From contig JAEEXV010000090.1 of the NCBI GenBank assembly GCA_016287975.1, positions 1 through 29,691 of the forward strand: a DNA stretch of 29,691 nucleotides, written 5' to 3'. This document shows positions 1 to 7,540 of this stretch, piece by piece; the first letter of the stretch is position 1, and each line of letters starts with the position of its first letter. A program made the translations under genes and the position numbers. The notes beneath the pieces were generated by a model that saw only the letters and a list, made by a program, of their open reading frames with translations, was not told the DNA's origin and did no database searches. The stretch is from Lentisphaeria bacterium (lineage in GTDB: Bacteria > Verrucomicrobiota > Lentisphaeria > Oligosphaerales > Oligosphaeraceae).

Positions 1-254
1 AGCGCCAGCCGCGCGTCGAAATGGATGTCCGCCACCACTGGCAGCGGCGAGGCCGCGCAGATTTCGCGCAGCCCCTCCACCGCCGCGGGCGCGGGCAGCG
101 CGACGCGGATCACCTGGCAGCCCATCTCCGCCAGCCGCGCGATCTGCGCGAGCGTCGCGGGCGCGTCGGTGGTGCGCGTGTTGCACATCGACTGGATGAC
201 CACGGGCGCCCCGCCCCCGATCGCGACCGTCCCCAGCTGGATCCTGCGGCTCAT
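1..254 (-). CDS. ispG: 4-hydroxy-3-methylbut-2-enyl diphosphate synthase, N-terminal part (cut by window edge)
   Basis: Partial gene: 84 codons from the start, continuing beyond base 1. The translation opens MSRRIQLGTVAIGG, then has GGAPVVIQSMCNTRTTDAP, ARLAEMGCQVIRVALP and PVVADIHFDARLA. These are the characteristic N-terminal TIM-barrel blocks of IspG (GcpE), the iron-sulfur enzyme that makes HMBPP in the MEP isoprenoid pathway. The catalytic barrel continues and the C-terminal 4Fe-4S domain lies outside the window. The start at 254 is supported by a GGGAGG Shine-Dalgarno about 7 bases upstream, and it lies 14 bases after the fabG stop, so it is very probably the downstream gene of the same operon. 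Family identity is by motif recognition; the missing C-terminus means function cannot be fully checked. Confidence 0.9.
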   Translation of the reverse strand, partial: MSRRIQLGTVAIGGGAPVVIQSMCNTRTTDAPATLAQIARLAEMGCQVIRVALPAPAAVEGLREICAASPLPVVADIHFDARLA

Positions 255-268
255 CCCCTGGCCTCCCT

Positions 269-1036
269 CTACATGGCGAGCCCGCCGTCCACCGCCAGGC
301 ACTGCCCCGTGATATACCCTGCCGCGGGCGACGCCAGGAAGAGCGCCGCCGCCGCGATCTCCTGCGGCTGCGCGATGCACCCCAGCGGAATCTGCGCCGA
401 CAGTTTCTCCCGCGCCGCCTCTGGAAGCGCGTCGGTCATCGCGGTCTCGACGAAGCCTGGCGCAATCGCGTTCACGGTGATCTTCCGCGAGGCGAGTTCC
501 CGCGCGACCGCCTTCGTCAGGCCAATCACCCCCGCCTTCGCCGCCGCATAGTTCGCCTGCCCTGGATTGCCCATCAGCCCCACCACCGAGGCGATGTTCA
601 CAATCCGACCCGCGTGCGCCTTCAGCATCGCCCGCGACACCGCCTTGATGCAGTTGAACACCCCCTTGAGGTCGGTGTCCACCACCGTGTCCCACTCCTC
701 CTCGCTCATCCGCATCAGCAGATTGTCCCGCGTCACCCCCGCGTTGTTGACCAGGATGTCCACACGGCCGCCAAACGCCCCCCTCAGCAGCCCGTCAAAG
801 GCCGCCGCGACCGCCGCCGTGTCCCGCACATCCACTGGCAATGCAATGCACCGCTCCGACGCGACGCCGCACTCCTGCGCCAGTTCCGCCGCCGCCGTCG
901 CCGTCCGCGCGGCATCCGTCCCAGTGATCGCCACCGCCGCGCCGCGCCGCAGAAACTCCGCCGCAATCGCGCGCCCAATCCCGCGCGTCCCACCCGTCAC
1001 AATTGCATTCTGGCCTTCCAGCACTTGCTCCAGCAT
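269..1036 (-). CDS. fabG: 3-oxoacyl-[acyl-carrier-protein] reductase FabG
   Basis: NADPH-dependent reduction of 3-oxoacyl-ACP in type II fatty-acid elongation, cytosolic. The 255-residue protein is a classical short-chain dehydrogenase: TGGTRGIG cofactor loop at residues 14-21, NNAG at 97-100, and the catalytic Ser150, Tyr163 (YAAAK) and Lys167 with the usual Ser-Tyr spacing of 13; the C-terminus ends YITGQCLAVDGG. The reading frame extends upstream to 1147, overlapping the fabD stop, but the start at 1036 (MLEQVLEGQNAIVTGG) is chosen because it matches the family N-terminus and has a GGAGG Shine-Dalgarno at 1046-1050, 9 bases away. It sits between fabD and ispG in the minus-strand operon. 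No acpP or fabF follows it, unlike the common fabD-fabG-acpP order. A general SDR cannot be excluded by sequence alone, but the fabD/plsX context makes FabG the best call. Confidence 0.95.
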   Translation of the reverse strand: MLEQVLEGQNAIVTGGTRGIGRAIAAEFLRRGAAVAITGTDAARTATAAAELAQECGVASERCIALPVDVRDTAAVAAAFDGLLRGAFGGRVDILVNNAGVTRDNLLMRMSEEEWDTVVDTDLKGVFNCIKAVSRAMLKAHAGRIVNIASVVGLMGNPGQANYAAAKAGVIGLTKAVARELASRKITVNAIAPGFVETAMTDALPEAAREKLSAQIPLGCIAQPQEIAAAALFLASPAAGYITGQCLAVDGGLAM

Positions 1037-1143
1037 CGTACACATCCTCCATCCCCCCGCTTTTCCGGCTTTTCCGCTCCGTTCTGTGCCGGCCCGTTTT
1101 CGGGCCGGGTCCCTGTTTTGCGTCGGCGGTGCCGCCGATCCGT

Positions 1144-2028
1144 TCACAAATCCGCCGATTCCACAGGGAAGCGCCGATCGATTCGCTTTGCGAGCCCCGC
1201 GAGCACATGGCCTGGGCCGAGTTCAAGCAGCCGTGCGCAGCGCGCCATCATCTGGCGGCAGCACGCCTCCCAGCGCACAGGCGAGAAGATCTGCTCGGCG
1301 AGGCGCCGCCGAATCGCCTCGGGCGGCCCGTCGAGCAACTCCCCCGTCACATTTTGGACGACGGGCACCTGCGGCGCCCCCATGGGCACCCCCGCCAGAT
1401 ACTCGCCGAAGGCCTCGCCCGCCTCCCGCATCAGCCGCGAATGATAGGCCCCCGCCACCTCCAGCGCCACCGTCCGCACCCCCTGCGCCGACAACTCCGC
1501 CACCGCCTCCGCGACCAAATCCGCCGCGCCGCTCACAATCCGCTGCCCAGGGCAGTTGTAGTTCGCCACGTCGATGCCGTGCTTCGCGGCGACCTCCTCG
1601 ACCACGGCGTCCTCCGCCCCCAGCACCGCCGCCATCGCGCCCTTCGCGCGCCGACACAGTTCATCCATCAGTTCCCCGCGCCTCGCGACCGCCTTGAGAC
1701 CGTCCTCAAAGGTGAAGACCCCCGCCGCCGTCAGCGCCGACAACTCCCCCAGCGACAATCCGCCGACCACCGACACCTCCGCCAGCTCCCCCGCCTCCCG
1801 ACGCGCCGCATGCGCCGCCAGCGACGTCACATAGATCGCGGGCTGGCAGTGCGCGCACGCCGTCAATTCCTCCTGCGTACCCGCAAAGCACATCCGCGAC
1901 ACCTGCCAGCCGAGGATCCGATCCGCCTCGTCATACACCGCCCGCGCCGCCGAAGACGCCTCATGCAGCGCTGCGCCCATCCCTGGATGCTGCGCGCCCT
2001 GCCCTGCAAACATCAATCCCAACTGCAT
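1144..2028 (-). CDS. fabD: malonyl-CoA:ACP transacylase FabD
   Basis: Transfers malonyl from CoA to acyl-carrier protein, supplying the fatty-acid elongation cycle. The 294-residue protein has the family N-terminus (GLMFAGQGAQHPGMG), the nucleophile elbow GLSLGE with Ser92, the malonate-binding Arg117 (ARRGELM), GQRIVSG near 161-167, and the catalytic His196 in AGAYHSRLM. Length is typical (about 300-310). One oddity: the usual GHSLGE elbow reads GLSLGE, with Leu at position 91 where His is common. The start at 2028 is supported by GGAGGG in the 5' leader. It lies 44 bases after plsX; the gap to fabG is 107 bases and has a few of the CCGG sites that are otherwise rare here. Operon partner of plsX and fabG. 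Confidence 0.95.
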   Translation of the reverse strand: MQLGLMFAGQGAQHPGMGAALHEASSAARAVYDEADRILGWQVSRMCFAGTQEELTACAHCQPAIYVTSLAAHAARREAGELAEVSVVGGLSLGELSALTAAGVFTFEDGLKAVARRGELMDELCRRAKGAMAAVLGAEDAVVEEVAAKHGIDVANYNCPGQRIVSGAADLVAEAVAELSAQGVRTVALEVAGAYHSRLMREAGEAFGEYLAGVPMGAPQVPVVQNVTGELLDGPPEAIRRRLAEQIFSPVRWEACCRQMMARCARLLELGPGHVLAGLAKRIDRRFPVESADL

Positions 2029-2072
2029 GCCGTCAACCCTCCGTGAAATGGCGCGCCCCCTGGCATCGCCTG

Positions 2073-3107
2073 CTACGCAATCGTGTCCAGCGCAAACTCA
2101 TGGACCTGCGTGACGATATTCTCGTTGATTCGGCTCGCGACCAGTTCGCCCACCGCATGGATGCCGTTCGCGGCCGCGTGCGCCGTCGCGTTCCCGTGCC
2201 CGATCACGCAGCAGCCGTTCACCCCTAACAGCGGCGCCCCGCCCACCTCCGACGCATCCGTCCGCTGCTTGATGCCCGCGAACGCGCCCTTGCACAGCGC
2301 CCCGCCCAGCTTCCACACCGCACGCGACATGATCTGCTCCTTGATCATCCCCGACAGCGACTTGGCCAGCTGCTCGCTCGTCTTCAGCACGACATTGCCG
2401 ATGAAGCCGTCGCACACCACCACATCCACCGCGTCGCTGAAGAGGTCATGCCCCTCGACATTCCCGACGAAGTTGATGCCGCGGATCTCCCGAATCATCT
2501 GGAAGGCCTCCTGCGTCTGGCGGTTGCCCTTCCCCACCTCCGTGCCGTTCGACAGCAGCCCGATGCGCGGATTCCCGATCTTCAGGCGGCACCGCGCATA
2601 CAGATCCCCCATCACCGCAAACTGCGCCAGATTCGTCGGCGTGCAGTCCACCGTCGCCCCCGAATCCAGCAAGACCCAGAAGCCGCTCGCGCGCGGCAGG
2701 CACGTCGCGATGCCTGGGCGAGACAGCCCTGGCAGCATCCGCCACTTCAAATACGACGCGCCCACCGCCGCGCCTGTGTTCCCGGCGCTGAAGACCCCCT
2801 GGGCACGCCCCTGCTTCACCAAATCCATCGCCACGCAAATCGAACTGTGGCGCTTGTTGCGGATGGCCTGCACAGGATGCTCGCCCATGCCGATCACCTC
2901 GTCGGCATGCACCAGCTCCAGCCGCGCGTCCCCTGGGCTGACCCGAAGTCCCTCCAGGCCCTTCTCCATTCGATCGCGGTCGCCAACCAGCAATAGATGA
3001 TATTCGTCGCCGAAGCGCTCCAGCGCCTCGGCGACACCGCCGAGGATGGCCTCGGGGGCATGGTCCCCGCCCATCACATCGACGGCGATGTCAATCCGAT
3101 CGGACAT
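2073..3107 (-). CDS. plsX: phosphate acyltransferase PlsX
   Basis: Makes acyl-phosphate from acyl-ACP and inorganic phosphate for the PlsX/PlsY route to lysophosphatidic acid, acting peripherally at the membrane. The 344-residue product starts MSDRIDIAVDVMGGDHAPE, with the family hallmark DVMGGDHAP, followed by VIGMGEHPVQAIRNKRHSS, GVFSAGNTGAAVG and CDGFIGNVVLKTSEQ, and LLGVNGCCVIGHGNA near the C-terminus, all expected for PlsX. Length is usual for the family (330-350). The ATG at 3107 is 7 bases from the rpmF stop, so the two are probably co-translated. The rpmF-plsX-fab arrangement is the well-known conserved bacterial order. Confidence 0.97.
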   Translation of the reverse strand: MSDRIDIAVDVMGGDHAPEAILGGVAEALERFGDEYHLLLVGDRDRMEKGLEGLRVSPGDARLELVHADEVIGMGEHPVQAIRNKRHSSICVAMDLVKQGRAQGVFSAGNTGAAVGASYLKWRMLPGLSRPGIATCLPRASGFWVLLDSGATVDCTPTNLAQFAVMGDLYARCRLKIGNPRIGLLSNGTEVGKGNRQTQEAFQMIREIRGINFVGNVEGHDLFSDAVDVVVCDGFIGNVVLKTSEQLAKSLSGMIKEQIMSRAVWKLGGALCKGAFAGIKQRTDASEVGGAPLLGVNGCCVIGHGNATAHAAANGIHAVGELVASRINENIVTQVHEFALDTIA

Positions 3108-3114
3108 CTTCGGC

Positions 3115-3312
3115 CTAGCCGTTCTTTTCCTTCGGCTGCTTGACCTGGATCACCTGCTTGCCGTCATAGTAGCCGCACTTCTTGCAGACCCGATGGGGCA
3201 GGCACGGCGCACCGCAGTTCGTGCAGGTGGTCGGCTCGATGCCGCGGTAGCGGTTCTGGGCGTGGCGCTGGCGGACACGCATCTTGCTCTTTTTGCTTTG
3301 CTGAACAGCCAT
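3115..3312 (-). CDS. rpmF: 50S ribosomal protein L32 (zinc-binding form)
   Basis: Small basic large-subunit ribosomal protein of 65 residues, starting MAVQQSKKSKMRVRQRHAQN. It has the four-cysteine zinc ribbon CTNCG (about residues 30-34) and CKKCGYY (about 43-49), so this is the zinc-dependent (C+) paralogue. An AGGAG Shine-Dalgarno precedes the ATG. The lysine-rich tail (KQPKEKNG) is ordinary for L32. Position between yceD and plsX is the classic yceD-rpmF-plsX order. Confidence 0.96.
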   Translation of the reverse strand: MAVQQSKKSKMRVRQRHAQNRYRGIEPTTCTNCGAPCLPHRVCKKCGYYDGKQVIQVKQPKEKNG

Positions 3313-3350
3313 GGGTTCTCCTGTAGAGGTTGGTTTTGGTTTGGATTGCG

Positions 3351-3394
3351 AACAAAAAAAAGAAAAGGAAAGAAAGTCATCGGCCCGACGGGGC
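3351..3394 (-). terminator. weak hairpin plus pyrimidine tract between yceD and rpmF
   Basis: On the minus strand, a short GC stem (GCCC at 3394-3391 pairing with GGGC at 3386-3383) is followed, 7 bases on, by a long pyrimidine run with eight T at its end (A-rich on the plus strand at 3351-3376). It may be a leaky terminator or processing site that lowers or uncouples rpmF expression from yceD. The stem is only 4 bp and the spacer long, so this is a weak call; the tract itself is clear because it is by far the most AT-rich part of the operon. Confidence 0.3.
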
Positions 3395-3396
3395 GG

Positions 3397-3918
3397 TCAC
3401 TGCTGGAACTTGTCCAGCTGCGCCCAGGGGCTGTCGGAGGCGGCCGCCTCTGGCGCCTCCTCGTCTGGAGGGCATCCGCAGTCGCCGTCATTGAGGTTGG
3501 CGCCGCAATGCGGACACAGGCCGAGGCAGTCGGGGCGGCAGAGGAAATGCTGCGGCAAAGCCATTAATATATCCTCGCGAATGTCATCTGTGAGGTCCAC
3601 CGTGGTGCCGAATGCATTTTCGTACTCGTGGCACACCGAATTTTCGGCCAGATGCCAGGTGAACGGCTCGTCGCAGCGGTCGCAGCGGACGCTCAAGTCG
3701 GTCTCCAGCGCCCCCTGCACAAGGAGGTCGTGCCCGCCGTTGATGGGCGAAAGGCGCAGCCGAAAACGCACGGGGGCGGTCAACTGCCAGCGCTCGTCCT
3801 GCGGCAGTTCCACCTCCGCCGCCGTGACCTGCCCGTCGAGCGGACGCCCTTCGGGCGGCAGTTCGACCAGGTCGAAGACCAGGTCGGTCACTCTGGATTT
3901 GCGTGCGTCGGCCGTCAT
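3397..3918 (-). CDS. yceD: DUF177 / YceD family protein
   Basis: A 173-residue YceD (DUF177) protein, a family found next to rpmF in most bacteria and linked by genetics to rRNA accumulation (in plants to 23S rRNA); the molecular role is not settled. It shows the central CDRCDEPF motif (Cys79, Cys82), the acidic middle typical of the family (NAFGTTVDLTDDIREDI), and a C-terminal cysteine cluster (Cys127, 131, 135, 138, 147, 149) of zinc-ribbon type, ending CPHCGANLNDGDCGCP. The start MTADARKSR at 3918 is 13 bases after the dapA stop; the leader GGATGG is a weak Shine-Dalgarno. The family call rests on the motifs and the adjacent rpmF. Confidence 0.88.
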   Translation of the reverse strand: MTADARKSRVTDLVFDLVELPPEGRPLDGQVTAAEVELPQDERWQLTAPVRFRLRLSPINGGHDLLVQGALETDLSVRCDRCDEPFTWHLAENSVCHEYENAFGTTVDLTDDIREDILMALPQHFLCRPDCLGLCPHCGANLNDGDCGCPPDEEAPEAAASDSPWAQLDKFQQ

Positions 3919-3931
3919 GCGGAAACCATCC

Positions 3932-4810
3932 CTACACCTTCAGCGCGATGCCGGACTTGCGCAGCGCGGCGCGAAGGATCTCGCGGTTCGCGGGGGCCAT
4001 CTCGCACAGCGGCAGGCGGTACTCCTCGGCAATCAGCCCCATGTCGGCCAGCGCCGCCTTCACGGGAATCGGGTTGCTCTCGATGAACAGCGCATGGCTG
4101 CACGGATAGAAGCGCTCGTGGATGCGACGGGCCGCCGCAAAGTCGTTGGCGAGCGCCAGGCGGCACATCTCGGTCACCTCGGCGGGAACCAGGTTCGACA
4201 GGACGCTGATCACGCCCGCCGCCCCCACCGCCATCATCGGCAGCGCCAGGCTGTCGTCCCCCGAAAGCACCGTCAGATCGCACATCGCGCGGATCGCGTT
4301 GACCCGCTCCACGCTGCCGCCCGCCTCCTTGATCGCCGCCACCTGCGGCTGTCCCGCCAGGCGCTTCACCACCTCCAGCGGAATCTCCTTGCCCGTGCGG
4401 CCAGGGACATTGTACAGCACGATCGGCATCGGCGCGCACTCCGCGACCGTCATGAAATGCCGATAGAGCCCCTCGGGGCTCGGCTTGTTGTAATACGGCG
4501 TCACCTGCAAGGTCGCGTCCACCCCCATCGGCGCCACCGCCTTCGTCAGGCGGATCGCCTCCTCGGTCGAGTTGGCGCCCGTGCCCGCGATGATCTGGCA
4601 GCGGTGGTTCGCCTTCTCCGCCACAAACTCAATCACCTTCAAATGCTCCTCGACCGTGACCGTCGGAGACTCGCCCGTCGTCCCCACTGGGACAATCCCC
4701 GCGACGCCGCCCGCGATCTGCTGTTCGACCAGGCGTTCCAGCGCCGGATAATCCACCGCCCCGCCGCGGAACGGCGTGACCAGCGCAGTATAGCAACCCT
4801 GCATGTTCAT
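3932..4810 (-). CDS. dapA: 4-hydroxy-tetrahydrodipicolinate synthase
   Basis: Condenses pyruvate with aspartate semialdehyde, the committed step to diaminopimelate and lysine. The 292-residue protein is the standard DapA length. Seen: GCYTALVTPF near the N-terminus, GTTGESPT (the catalytic Thr pair), YYNKPSPEG with the tyrosine that relays protons, VLYNVPGRTG, the Schiff-base lysine in AAIKEAGGS, and SGDDSLALPMMAVGAAGVISVLSN. A GTG 12 bases upstream (4822) is in frame, but ATG 4810 gives the family N-terminus (MNMQGCYTALVTPF). First gene of the minus-strand operon, about 65 bases downstream of a TATATT-type promoter box at 4882-4887; yceD follows within 13 bases. Confidence 0.96.
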   Translation of the reverse strand: MNMQGCYTALVTPFRGGAVDYPALERLVEQQIAGGVAGIVPVGTTGESPTVTVEEHLKVIEFVAEKANHRCQIIAGTGANSTEEAIRLTKAVAPMGVDATLQVTPYYNKPSPEGLYRHFMTVAECAPMPIVLYNVPGRTGKEIPLEVVKRLAGQPQVAAIKEAGGSVERVNAIRAMCDLTVLSGDDSLALPMMAVGAAGVISVLSNLVPAEVTEMCRLALANDFAAARRIHERFYPCSHALFIESNPIPVKAALADMGLIAEEYRLPLCEMAPANREILRAALRKSGIALKV

Positions 4811-4875
4811 GGCTCTGCCCACTTGTACAGTAAGGACGCTTCATTCCGATCCGGCACCGTGCCGAATCGCGTAAA

Positions 4876-4892
4876 CGACATAATATAGCCCA
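4876..4892 (-). promoter_or_regulatory. probable promoter -10 box for the dapA operon
   Basis: On the minus strand the sequence reads GGGCTATATTATGTCG, with a TATATT hexamer at 4887-4882, about 70 bases before the dapA ATG. No convincing -35 box is visible 16-18 bases upstream. The same GnTATATTnnG arrangement occurs upstream of two other transcription units in this window (11,920 and 17,955), which is the main support. Confidence 0.5.
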
Positions 4893-4924
4893 TCCAACTC
4901 AGCCTGCCCGCATCCCCGAGACGC

Positions 4925-4960
4925 AAAAACGGCCGCCTGGCGCCAAGGCGCAGGCGGCCG
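4925..4960 (-). terminator. intrinsic terminator of the DUF481 gene
   Basis: A strong GC hairpin on the minus strand: arms 4960-4947 and 4944-4930 pair over about 14 bp with one bulged base and a tiny loop, immediately followed by TTTTTGCG (4929-4922). It lies about 30 bases after the DUF481 stop codon and before the dapA promoter, so it separates the two minus-strand units. Confidence 0.85.
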
Positions 4961-4989
4961 CAAGGCGGATGATGATGGATCGGACCGCG

Positions 4990-6027
4990 CTACTTCCAGG
5001 CGTAGACCAGTTTCACGAAGTAGTTGGTCTCCAGACGCTCCAGCCCTTCTGCGACGCGGCTGTTGTATTCGTTGGAGACGCCCAGGCGGAGGCTCAGCGG
5101 CTTCTTCATCAGCATCGGGATCTCCAGCGAGGACTCATGCAGGATGCGGTAGTCATGGAAGTTCTCCAGCGTCGGCTGGTAGGTCAGGTCGGTGACCCAC
5201 TTGCCCCACTCGTCGATCTTCTGCTCGAAGTGCAGCGCCGCCTCCGCGCCCATCGAATCATTGTGGCTGCCGTCCACGAACTTCCGCGACTTGGCGGTCA
5301 GACCGACACGGGCGCGCAACTGCGTGCGGGCCTCGTCGATGAAGTAGTAGCCATAGCCGACGCCCGCCTCCTCGCGCAGCCGCAGCCCCGAGGTGGTCTG
5401 CTGCTCGAACTCCACGCGGGCATACCACGAGTTCTTCGTCTCCGCGATCTTGTGCTCGTAGTCGGCGCCCGCGAGGTATTTCTTCTTGCTGGTGACGCTG
5501 TTCTCGCGCTCATAGTTCGCGCTCGCATAGAGCAGCAGCTTGTCCACTGGCCCCGCCAGCGTCGCCTTCACGCCCGCGCCGCCGTTGAACTTCTCGGAGT
5601 TGCCGGTCTTGCCCACGATGTCGAGGCTCGCCTCCCCAGACCACTTGCGGCCCTCGGGGGGCTTCGGCAGGGTCGGGTCGGGCATGCCCGCCGCCCACAG
5701 ATACGCGATGTCCGCCATCGGCAGCGCCACCGCGTTGATCTGCTGCGTGCCCGCAGGCGCCGTGATCGTCCCGTTCACCTTCTCGGCGGGCTTCTCCTTG
5801 CGCACCACCGTCACCGCGCTGTCCGTCGTGATCTTCAGGATCTTGTCCTGCGAAATCGTCAACTCGCCCGCGAAGTCGGTCTTGACGACCGCCTTGCCGC
5901 CCTGGATGCTCTTGACCGTGCCGCGGATGACCGACTGGTCCGTGAGCGTGATCTGGTCGGCCGAAAGCCAGCCTGCCGAAACGACCGCGGCGACCGCGGC
6001 CAATGCCTTTTTGAGGAAGGATTGCAT
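4990..6027 (-). CDS. exported DUF481 (YdiY-like) outer-membrane protein
   Basis: 345 residues from MQSFLKKALAAVAAVVSAGWLSADQ, a clear signal peptide cleaved after SAGWLSA. Residues about 25-85 form a small domain with the repeated pattern ITLTDQSVIRGTVKSIQGGKAVVKTDFAGELTI, a beta-rich module often found ahead of DUF481. The rest (WSGEASLDIVGKTGNSEKF to the end) has the alternating amphipathic strands, aromatic girdles and terminal aromatic (YAWK) of a DUF481 beta-barrel. Members such as E. coli YdiY are outer-membrane proteins of unknown or salt/acid-related role. The frame extends to 6150, but the start at 6027 is fixed by the signal peptide; only a weak AGG precedes it. It is a single-gene unit with its own terminator. 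Confidence 0.85.
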   Translation of the reverse strand: MQSFLKKALAAVAAVVSAGWLSADQITLTDQSVIRGTVKSIQGGKAVVKTDFAGELTISQDKILKITTDSAVTVVRKEKPAEKVNGTITAPAGTQQINAVALPMADIAYLWAAGMPDPTLPKPPEGRKWSGEASLDIVGKTGNSEKFNGGAGVKATLAGPVDKLLLYASANYERENSVTSKKKYLAGADYEHKIAETKNSWYARVEFEQQTTSGLRLREEAGVGYGYYFIDEARTQLRARVGLTAKSRKFVDGSHNDSMGAEAALHFEQKIDEWGKWVTDLTYQPTLENFHDYRILHESSLEIPMLMKKPLSLRLGVSNEYNSRVAEGLERLETNYFVKLVYAWK

Positions 6028-6285
6028 GTCTGTAACCTGGGGTTGGAGGTGGAACGCGCGCACGGCCACACGCCGCGCACGACTGCTTTTAGGAAAAACC
6101 TGGCCATAATGTATCGGCTTTCGCAGATTCTGCCCGACGCCGCCATGCAATCGCGCCGCATTTTCACACGCCCTCTTGCAGATTTTCCACGGGAGGTTAT
6201 ATTAAGCCTGTTTTCGCACCACCGCGAGACATTTTCCCCTTATGCGCAACTGGCAAAGCAACGTGTTTACCTACTCCTACCGATT

Positions 6286-6307
6286 TGCGTGGTATTATAC
6301 CCACGCG
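6286..6307. promoter_or_regulatory. palindromic promoter-like or operator-like site
   Basis: GCGTGG-TATTATAC-CCACGC, a 6-bp inverted repeat around an AT core in the divergent intergenic region. Read on the plus strand it offers TATTAT; read on the minus strand it offers the consensus -10 TATAAT. No good -35 is seen in either direction. It could be a promoter core with an embedded regulator site, but that is inference. Confidence 0.35.
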
Positions 6308-6399
6308 ACAATCGGGAAAGGACACGCTGTTGCCGGAAATGCATGAGGCGAGGGATTCATCCAAACCAAGTCGGCACCCAAGCCAGAGATCTTCCAAAT

Positions 6400-6440
6400 G
6401 GCCCCGCAGCGAGTTCTGAACCCGCCGCGGGGCCTTTTGC
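6400..6440 (+). terminator. terminator-like hairpin just upstream of aroF (possible attenuator)
   Basis: GGCCCCGC (6400-6407) pairs perfectly with GCGGGGCC (6427-6434), followed at once by TTTT and GCTTT. This is an intrinsic-terminator shape on the plus strand, placed 40 bases before the aroF start rather than after a gene. Its position in the leader of the first aromatic-pathway gene suggests transcription attenuation. A 26-codon ORF (6339-6419) carries a Trp codon inside the 5' arm and a Phe as its last codon. Alternatively it ends a short RNA. Confidence 0.6.
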
Positions 6441-6479
6441 TTTCACGTCAACACAACCCCCAAACGAGGAACCCCCACC

Positions 6480-7496
6480 ATGATCGTAGTCCTCAAGGAA
6501 CATCCGAACCAGACCCAACTCGACAACCTCACCGACTGGCTGAAGAGCCTGGGCCTCGCCATCCACGTCACCAAAGGCGTCCACCAGACCATCCTGGGCC
6601 TCGTCGGCGACACCTCCGTCGTCGACATCGACCTCATCAAGGCCCTCGAAATCGTCGAGGACGTCAAGCGCATCCAGGAACCCTACAAGTCCGCCAACCG
6701 AAAGTTCCACCCCGAGGACACCATCATCGACGTCGGCGGCGTCAAGATCGGCGGCGGGCACTTCGCGGTCATCGCGGGGCCATGCTCGATCGAGACGGAG
6801 GCGCAGATCATCTCGGTCGCCAAGGCCGTCAAGGCCGCAGGAGCCAACCTGCTGCGCGGCGGCGCCTTCAAGCCCCGCACCTCCCCGTACTCCTTCCAGG
6901 GGCTGCGCGGCCAGGGCCTCAAGCTGCTGCTGGAGGCGAAGAAGGAGACGGGGCTGCCCATCGTCACCGAAATCATGGACCTCTCCCAGCTGCCGCTCTT
7001 CGACGAGGTCGACGTCATCCAGGTCGGCGCCCGCAACATGCAGAACTTCGAACTGCTCAAGGCCCTCGGCCACACCGACAAGCCCATCCTCCTCAAGCGC
7101 GGACTCTCCAACACCTACCAGGAACTGCTGATGAGCGCCGAGTACATCATGGCGGGCGGAAACCAGCAGGTCATCCTCTGCGAACGCGGCATCCGCACCT
7201 TCGAGACCTACACCCGAAACGTCCTCGACCTCACCGCCATCCCCGTCCTCCACAAACTCTCCCACCTCCCCGTCATCATCGACCCATCCCACGCCTCCGG
7301 CATCGCCGCCCTCGTCCCCACCATGGCCTGCGGCGCCGCCGCCTGCGGCGCCGACGGCCTCATCATCGAAGTCCACCACGACCCCCAGCACGCCTGGTGC
7401 GACGGCCCGCAGTCCATCACCCCCCAGGTCTTCGCCGAACTCGTCCCCAAACTCCACGCCCTCCGCAAAACCCTCGCCCTCGGACCCACCGAGTAG
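6480..7496 (+). CDS. aroF: 3-deoxy-7-phosphoheptulonate synthase (type I-beta, AroF family)
   Basis: First step of the shikimate pathway: phosphoenolpyruvate plus erythrose 4-phosphate to DAHP. 338 residues. Residues 1 to about 68 form the ferredoxin-like regulatory domain (MIVVLKEHPNQTQL ... QEPYK) of the Thermotoga/Bacillus-type enzymes, used for allosteric feedback. The catalytic barrel follows with AGPCSIE at 99-105 (metal-binding Cys102), GGAFKPRTSPYSFQG at 127-141, RGLSNT, ILCERGIRTFE and IDPSHASG. An in-frame GAGGA at 6466-6470, 9 bases upstream, supports the start. It opens the aroF-tyrA-aroB-aroA-aroC operon, 44 bases before tyrA. The upstream hairpin may control it. Confidence 0.96.
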   Translation: MIVVLKEHPNQTQLDNLTDWLKSLGLAIHVTKGVHQTILGLVGDTSVVDIDLIKALEIVEDVKRIQEPYKSANRKFHPEDTIIDVGGVKIGGGHFAVIAGPCSIETEAQIISVAKAVKAAGANLLRGGAFKPRTSPYSFQGLRGQGLKLLLEAKKETGLPIVTEIMDLSQLPLFDEVDVIQVGARNMQNFELLKALGHTDKPILLKRGLSNTYQELLMSAEYIMAGGNQQVILCERGIRTFETYTRNVLDLTAIPVLHKLSHLPVIIDPSHASGIAALVPTMACGAAACGADGLIIEVHHDPQHAWCDGPQSITPQVFAELVPKLHALRKTLALGPTE

Positions 7497-7540
7497 GCGC
7501 CCCCTCCGTCCCAATCATCCCCCTCTTCTCCTCCACCACA

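Larger units (their letters stand above)
6028..6479. other. divergent intergenic region between the DUF481 gene and aroF
   Basis: 452 bases without a supportable gene. It is more AT-rich than its surroundings in two places: about 6180-6210, with overlapping TATATT (plus) and TAATAT (minus) boxes, and about 6285-6307, where GCGTGG and CCACGC flank a core containing TATTAT on the plus strand and TATAAT on the minus strand. Either could drive the DUF481 gene, aroF, or both. The last third holds a short ORF and a terminator-like hairpin, described separately. A frame running through this region is open by chance only. Confidence 0.6.

Noticed and set aside
6300..6440. tRNA or structured RNA gene before aroF
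   Set aside because: No acceptor or T-arm signature; only the single terminator-like hairpin is convincing.
6398..7540. Open frame upstream of and in phase with tyrA
   Set aside because: It is the shifted reading of aroF, Arg/Pro/His-rich with no domain; tyrA starts at 7541 where the NAD fold begins.
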